Shown: positions 5,563 through 8,101 of the stretch, in pieces | How the letters are laid out: every line of letters begins with the position of its first letter | How positions within the stretch are numbered: position 1 is the stretch's first letter | Assembly (NCBI GenBank): GCA_013329865.1 | Contig: DUJJ01000008.1 | Location: 1-8,101 of the forward strand | From: Candidatus Poseidoniaceae archaeon | GTDB taxonomy: Archaea > Thermoplasmatota > Poseidoniia > Poseidoniales > Poseidoniaceae | Length of the DNA stretch: 8,101 bases | Reading direction: 5' to 3' | The notes under the pieces: generated by a model | Seen by the model: only the letters and a program-made list of their open reading frames with translations | What the model was told of the DNA's origin: nothing | Database searches by the model: none | Program-made: the position numbers and the translations under genes

Positions 5563-6258
5563 ATGTCCCAAGGTCGAAGCGGCGCCGAGCAGCGCCTAGT
5601 GACCCCGGGAATGGCCATCGGGTCATTATCCGGGATGCGCGTTGGAAGCGGCGCAGTAACCCACAACGGCGAAATTATCGCAACCAAACTCGGTTGGGTA
5701 AGAGAATTCAACGGCACAATATCAGTCGATCCAATATCCAGCCCTTACCTACCACGGTCAGGTGATTTAGTTATTGGTACAGTAGCCGAGGTAAGAAACA
5801 ACCTTTGGTTTATGAATATCAATGGCTCATTCCAAGGCTTACTACCAATGTCGTTAGCTCCGTGGAAAGTGGAATTCGGTCAAGCAAGACAACACATGAA
5901 TGTCGGTGATTCAGCCCTAGCCAGAGTTCAAGAAGTCGATGAATGTCATAATGTAGTGCTTACCATGAAAGGCGTTGGTCTGCGAAGATTATCCCAAGGT
6001 GCAGTAGTCGAGGTTCCTGTCAACCATTTAGATCGAATTAGAGGAGCCAATAATGCTAATCTAGATAGGATGAAAGACGTTAGTGACTGCCGAATAATCG
6101 TTGGAGAAAATGGCCGAGTTTGGGTCGATGGTGACGATATGGGTATTGCTTGGGCTAGAGAGGCTCTTGAAATTGCCAAAGAACATGGGCACAAAGAAGG
6201 GTTTGATTCAATGATGAAACAACATGAAAAAAAGTTGGCGAAAAAAGGTGATGCTTGA
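5563..6258 (+). CDS. rrp4: Exosome RNA-binding cap subunit Rrp4
   Basis: Rrp4 trimerises on the Rrp41-Rrp42 ring, recruits RNA and guides it into the central pore. The 231 residues show the three Rrp4 domains. The N-terminal domain is at about 11-60 (RLVTPGMAIG, then VGSGAVTHNGEIIATKLG). The S1 domain is at about 65-138 (SGDLVIGTVAEV, GLLPMSLAPW, VVLTMKG). The KH-type domain is at about 145-205 with the Rrp4-specific GxNG element as IIVGENGRVWVDGDD at 178-192. The tail (214-231) is lysine-rich and probably extended or helical. Csl4, the alternative cap, has a zinc ribbon instead of KH, so Rrp4 is secure. ATG 5563 gives the usual start, and nothing upstream in frame is conserved. Its last codons contain the Shine-Dalgarno site of rrp41, and its stop overlaps the rrp41 start by 1 nt. 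Confidence 0.95.
   Translation: MSQGRSGAEQRLVTPGMAIGSLSGMRVGSGAVTHNGEIIATKLGWVREFNGTISVDPISSPYLPRSGDLVIGTVAEVRNNLWFMNINGSFQGLLPMSLAPWKVEFGQARQHMNVGDSALARVQEVDECHNVVLTMKGVGLRRLSQGAVVEVPVNHLDRIRGANNANLDRMKDVSDCRIIVGENGRVWVDGDDMGIAWAREALEIAKEHGHKEGFDSMMKQHEKKLAKKGDA
6247..6252 (+). promoter_or_regulatory. Shine-Dalgarno site of rrp41 inside the end of rrp4
   Basis: GGTGAT lies 5 nt before the ATG at 6258 and is read in the rrp4 frame as Gly-Asp codons. It decides for ATG 6258 over the in-frame TTG at 6255. Confidence 0.65.
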
Positions 6259-6986
6259 TGGGTGGATATGGAGACGTACAATTACTGCGCGATGACGGAC
6301 TAAGACTAGATGGTAGGAAATTGGATGAATCAAGACCGGTAACAATACAGGCAGGTATCCTGCCTGCGGCAGATGGCTCTGCCATGGTTACACACGGGCT
6401 GAATGTTGCAGTTGCAGCAGTTTATGGCCCCATGGAAGCACACCCGCGAAAAATCCAGCGACAAGACAGAGCAGTAATCGATGTAAGATACAACATGGCA
6501 CCATTTTCCACCAGTGATAGAATTAGGCCCGGATTTAACCGTAGGTCAAGAGAAATCTCAAAAGTAACTGCAGAAGCATTGGAATCGGTTGTCTTAGTAG
6601 AAAGGTTCCCACGTTCCAAAATTAGAGTCGAGATTGAGATTCTCGCGGCAGAAGCGGGCACAAGATGCGCAGGAATTACTGCCGCATCGGTCGCACTTGC
6701 TGACGCTGGTATCCCGATGCGTGACATGATTGTTGGTGTAGCATCTGGCAAGATTGAAGACACTGTAGTGCTAGATTTAGACAAGGCAGAAGATAATTAT
6801 GGCCAAGCCGATTTACCGGCGGGCATACTACCCAATACCGGTGAAATTGCGTTTTTGCAGATGGATGGCGATTTGTCGCCAGAGGAGTTTGATTTAGCAA
6901 TGGAATACAACTTCAAGGCGGCAAAAGAAATTCATGAAATAATGGTTGATGCCCTTAAGGCTCGTTACGAAGGAGGTGACAACTGA
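6258..6986 (+). CDS. rrp41: Exosome catalytic RNase PH-like subunit Rrp41
   Basis: Rrp41 supplies the phosphorolytic 3'-to-5' active sites of the archaeal exosome, cleaving RNA with phosphate to release nucleoside diphosphates, and can run in reverse to add A-rich tails. The 242-residue product has the RNase PH fold. RLDGRKLDE (16-24) is near the start, a VYGPMEAHPRK block follows, and the arginine-rich RNA-binding segment is RPGFNRRSREIS (90-101). EAGTRCAGITAASVALADAGIPM (132-154) forms the phosphate-binding loop. EDNYGQAD (178-185) carries the two acidic residues, Asp179 and Asp185, equivalent to the catalytic pair Asp182/Asp188 of Sulfolobus Rrp41. The usual GEAD is GQAD here, a mild change. 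The start is ATG 6258 in a TGATG overlap with rrp4, and the stop makes the same overlap with rrp42. Confidence 0.96.
   Translation: MGGYGDVQLLRDDGLRLDGRKLDESRPVTIQAGILPAADGSAMVTHGLNVAVAAVYGPMEAHPRKIQRQDRAVIDVRYNMAPFSTSDRIRPGFNRRSREISKVTAEALESVVLVERFPRSKIRVEIEILAAEAGTRCAGITAASVALADAGIPMRDMIVGVASGKIEDTVVLDLDKAEDNYGQADLPAGILPNTGEIAFLQMDGDLSPEEFDLAMEYNFKAAKEIHEIMVDALKARYEGGDN
6971..6979 (+). promoter_or_regulatory. Near-perfect Shine-Dalgarno site of rrp42
   Basis: AGGAGGTGA is fully complementary to the archaeal 16S 3' tail and lies 6 nt before ATG 6986. It is encoded by the Gly-Gly-Asp codons at the end of rrp41 and is the strongest ribosome binding site in the window. Confidence 0.8.
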
Positions 6987-7771
6987 TGGTTGAATTAGTT
7001 CCTAATCTATTGAGACAAGAAATGGCCAGATTGGCCGAGCAAGATGCAAGAATCGACGGTAGGGGTCAATTCGAAGGCAGAGAAATATCACTAGAAACGG
7101 ACTGCTTGTACAATGCAGAAGGCTCTGCTAAAGTCACCATGGGGAAAACCGTGGTTTACGCAGGGGTTAAATTTGAAATTAGAACACCTTGGCCAGACAG
7201 ACCATCCGAAGGATCACTTATGTGTGGTGCCGAACTTCGTCCAGTCGCTCACCGAAAATATGAACCCGGGCCACCATCTCCTGAATCCATCGAACTTGGA
7301 AGAGTTGTTGACCGTGGAATCAGAGAATCTGGCTGCATAGACATGAACAGTTTATGCATCATACCAGGTGAAAAAGTATGGGGCGTAATGATTGACATAC
7401 ATGTTTTATCAGATGGAGGGAATATCTTCGATGCCTGCGGATTAGCAGCAATTGCGGCATTACGAACCGCAGTAGTACCTGCGGAACGCTTTGATGTTGG
7501 CGATGATTACACATTGTCAGTCAACGGAACTCCGATAATGGCCTCATTCACAAGGGTCGGTGGACGCTATGTATATGACCCATGCGAAGAGGAAGAATTG
7601 GGCGGAGATGAGCGCATTCACATCACTATCGGAGATGAAGGACATCTTCACTCACTACAAAAGGGGTTAAGAGGGGTATTCACGCCGCAAGAATTCGCAG
7701 AGATATTCGAGGTAGCCCAAACGAAGTGTGCAGAACTAAGAAAAATCGTTGCAAAAAAGGAGGCGAACTGA
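6986..7771 (+). CDS. rrp42: Exosome non-catalytic RNase PH-like subunit Rrp42
   Basis: Rrp42 alternates with Rrp41 in the hexameric ring. It lacks the catalytic acids but is needed for RNA binding and active-site geometry. The 261 residues are normal for archaeal Rrp42. Visible marks are DARIDGR (20-26), NAEGSAKVTMGKT (43-55), GVKFEIRTPWPDRPSEG (60-76), a YEPGPPSPESIELGRVVDRGIRES block (92-115), SDGGNIFDACGLAAIAALR (142-160) and YVYDPCEEEE (195-204). The YEPGPP and VVDRGIRES blocks distinguish Rrp42 from Rrp41 and from bacterial RNase PH, and no paired D..xxxxxD catalytic motif is present. The start is set by the strong Shine-Dalgarno site and a 1-nt overlap with the rrp41 stop. The last codons carry the Shine-Dalgarno site of the eL43 gene. 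Confidence 0.96.
   Translation: MVELVPNLLRQEMARLAEQDARIDGRGQFEGREISLETDCLYNAEGSAKVTMGKTVVYAGVKFEIRTPWPDRPSEGSLMCGAELRPVAHRKYEPGPPSPESIELGRVVDRGIRESGCIDMNSLCIIPGEKVWGVMIDIHVLSDGGNIFDACGLAAIAALRTAVVPAERFDVGDDYTLSVNGTPIMASFTRVGGRYVYDPCEEEELGGDERIHITIGDEGHLHSLQKGLRGVFTPQEFAEIFEVAQTKCAELRKIVAKKEAN
7757..7766 (+). promoter_or_regulatory. Shine-Dalgarno site of the eL43 gene inside the end of rrp42
   Basis: AAGGAGGCGA, with the GGAGG core at 7759-7763, lies 8 nt before the TTG at 7772. It supports that unusual start codon and couples translation to rrp42. Confidence 0.65.
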
Positions 7772-8101
7772 TTGGCAAAGAGAACCCAAAAAGCAGGAGC
7801 AACCGCAAGATTCGGTGCAAGATACGGTGTTTCAGTAAGGCGAAACTCAGCTTCTGCGCTAGCAAAGAAAAGCAGAAAATATACCTGTCCGGTTTGTCAA
7901 TACCAAAAGGTCGCCAGAAGGTCTGTTGGCATCTGGCATTGCAATAAATGCGATTACACATTTGCTGGCGGTGCTTGGGAACCATTCACCAGAGCCTCCG
8001 ATGCTAACAGCAGAATTATGCGACGTTCAGTAGAAGGTGCAACAACTGCTGACATGGCTTTTATCGCTCAGCAAGCTGCGCTAGACTACGAGAGAAGTCT
8101 G
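7772..8101 (+). CDS. rpl37ae: Ribosomal protein eL43 (L37Ae), C-terminally extended, 3' end outside window
   Basis: eL43 is a zinc-ribbon protein of the archaeal and eukaryotic large subunit. The 110 residues in the window start MAKRTQKAGATARFGARYG, the family N-terminus. They contain the zinc ribbon CPVC (39-42) to CNKC (57-60), a CX2C-X14-CX2C arrangement, followed by the diagnostic DYTFAGGAWEPFT (61-73). The start is TTG immediately after the rrp42 TGA, with a good Shine-Dalgarno site 8 nt upstream and no other in-frame start giving the conserved N-terminus. Family members usually end about 15-20 residues after FAGGA, near residue 85-90. Here the frame continues without a stop to the window edge (ATTADMAFIAQQAALDYERSL), so there is an extension of at least about 20 residues of unknown length. 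Confidence 0.93.
   Translation, partial: MAKRTQKAGATARFGARYGVSVRRNSASALAKKSRKYTCPVCQYQKVARRSVGIWHCNKCDYTFAGGAWEPFTRASDANSRIMRRSVEGATTADMAFIAQQAALDYERSL

Noticed and set aside
5490..5765. 91-codon open frame starting with GTG at the end of SBDS
   Set aside because: It runs out of frame into the start of rrp4, its product is an arginine-rich string typical of a shadow frame, and Rrp4 clearly uses the other frame.
5946..6900. Several minus-strand open frames of 74-120 codons
   Set aside because: They are antisense to rrp4 and rrp41, low-complexity Ser/Pro-rich or similar, and have no recognisable family. The sense-strand genes are certain.
7680..7985. Minus-strand and alternative + frames across the rrp42/eL43 junction
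   Set aside because: They are shadows of the rrp42 end and the eL43 gene. The zinc-ribbon frame starting at 7772 is unmistakable.
1..8101. Mobile elements, CRISPR arrays, attachment sites, origins
   Set aside because: No transposase, integrase, Cas gene, spaced repeat array or terminal inverted repeats were seen. The window is ordinary chromosomal housekeeping sequence.

Overview
This window is archaeal chromosome. The right half (about 4036 to the end) is the conserved archaeal exosome/proteasome superoperon: proteasome alpha subunit, SBDS (aSdo1), exosome subunits Rrp4, Rrp41 and Rrp42, then ribosomal protein eL43 (L37Ae), all on the + strand. Shine-Dalgarno sites read AGGTGA or GGAGGTGA, matching the archaeal 16S tail, and several other genes seem to have TATA-like boxes placed for leaderless or near-leaderless transcripts. 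GC content is moderate to low by eye. The proteins resemble those of mesophilic Euryarchaeota/Thermoplasmatota, and a marine Group II-like (Poseidoniales-type) archaeon is my best guess. That placement is inference, not something a single base shows.

Layout. Positions 1-78 hold the tail of something upstream that cannot be assigned. Positions 145-390 (+) encode a small single-pass membrane protein with a very acidic tail. Positions 387-980 (-) encode a RecA/RadB-like protein with a degraded Walker A loop. Positions 1063-1314 (+) encode a small tail-anchored membrane protein. Positions 1294-1737 (-) encode a four-helix membrane protein of unknown function. Positions 1877-3226 (+) are adenylosuccinate lyase (purB). 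Positions 3212-3883 (-) are a Dph6-type ATP pyrophosphatase (diphthine--ammonia ligase). The left half therefore alternates strand gene by gene, with three convergent pairs whose 3' ends overlap (4, 21 and 15 nt) and divergent promoter regions between them. From 4036 onward the organisation switches to a one-strand operon.

How the genes fit together. Rrp41 and Rrp42 form the hexameric RNase ring and Rrp4 is an RNA-binding cap. The proteasome alpha subunit forms the gated outer rings of the 20S proteasome. SBDS and eL43 belong to large ribosomal subunit maturation and structure, and Dph6 completes diphthamide on translation factor aEF2. The neighbourhood is thus devoted to RNA and protein turnover plus translation, with purB as a purine biosynthesis gene beside it. 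The three exosome genes and eL43 are tightly coupled: stops and starts overlap or abut, and the last codons of each gene double as the Shine-Dalgarno site of the next.

No mobile element, CRISPR array, tRNA or rRNA was recognised. The least explained items are the degenerate RecA-like gene, the three small membrane proteins, and an unusual C-terminal extension on eL43 that runs off the window.
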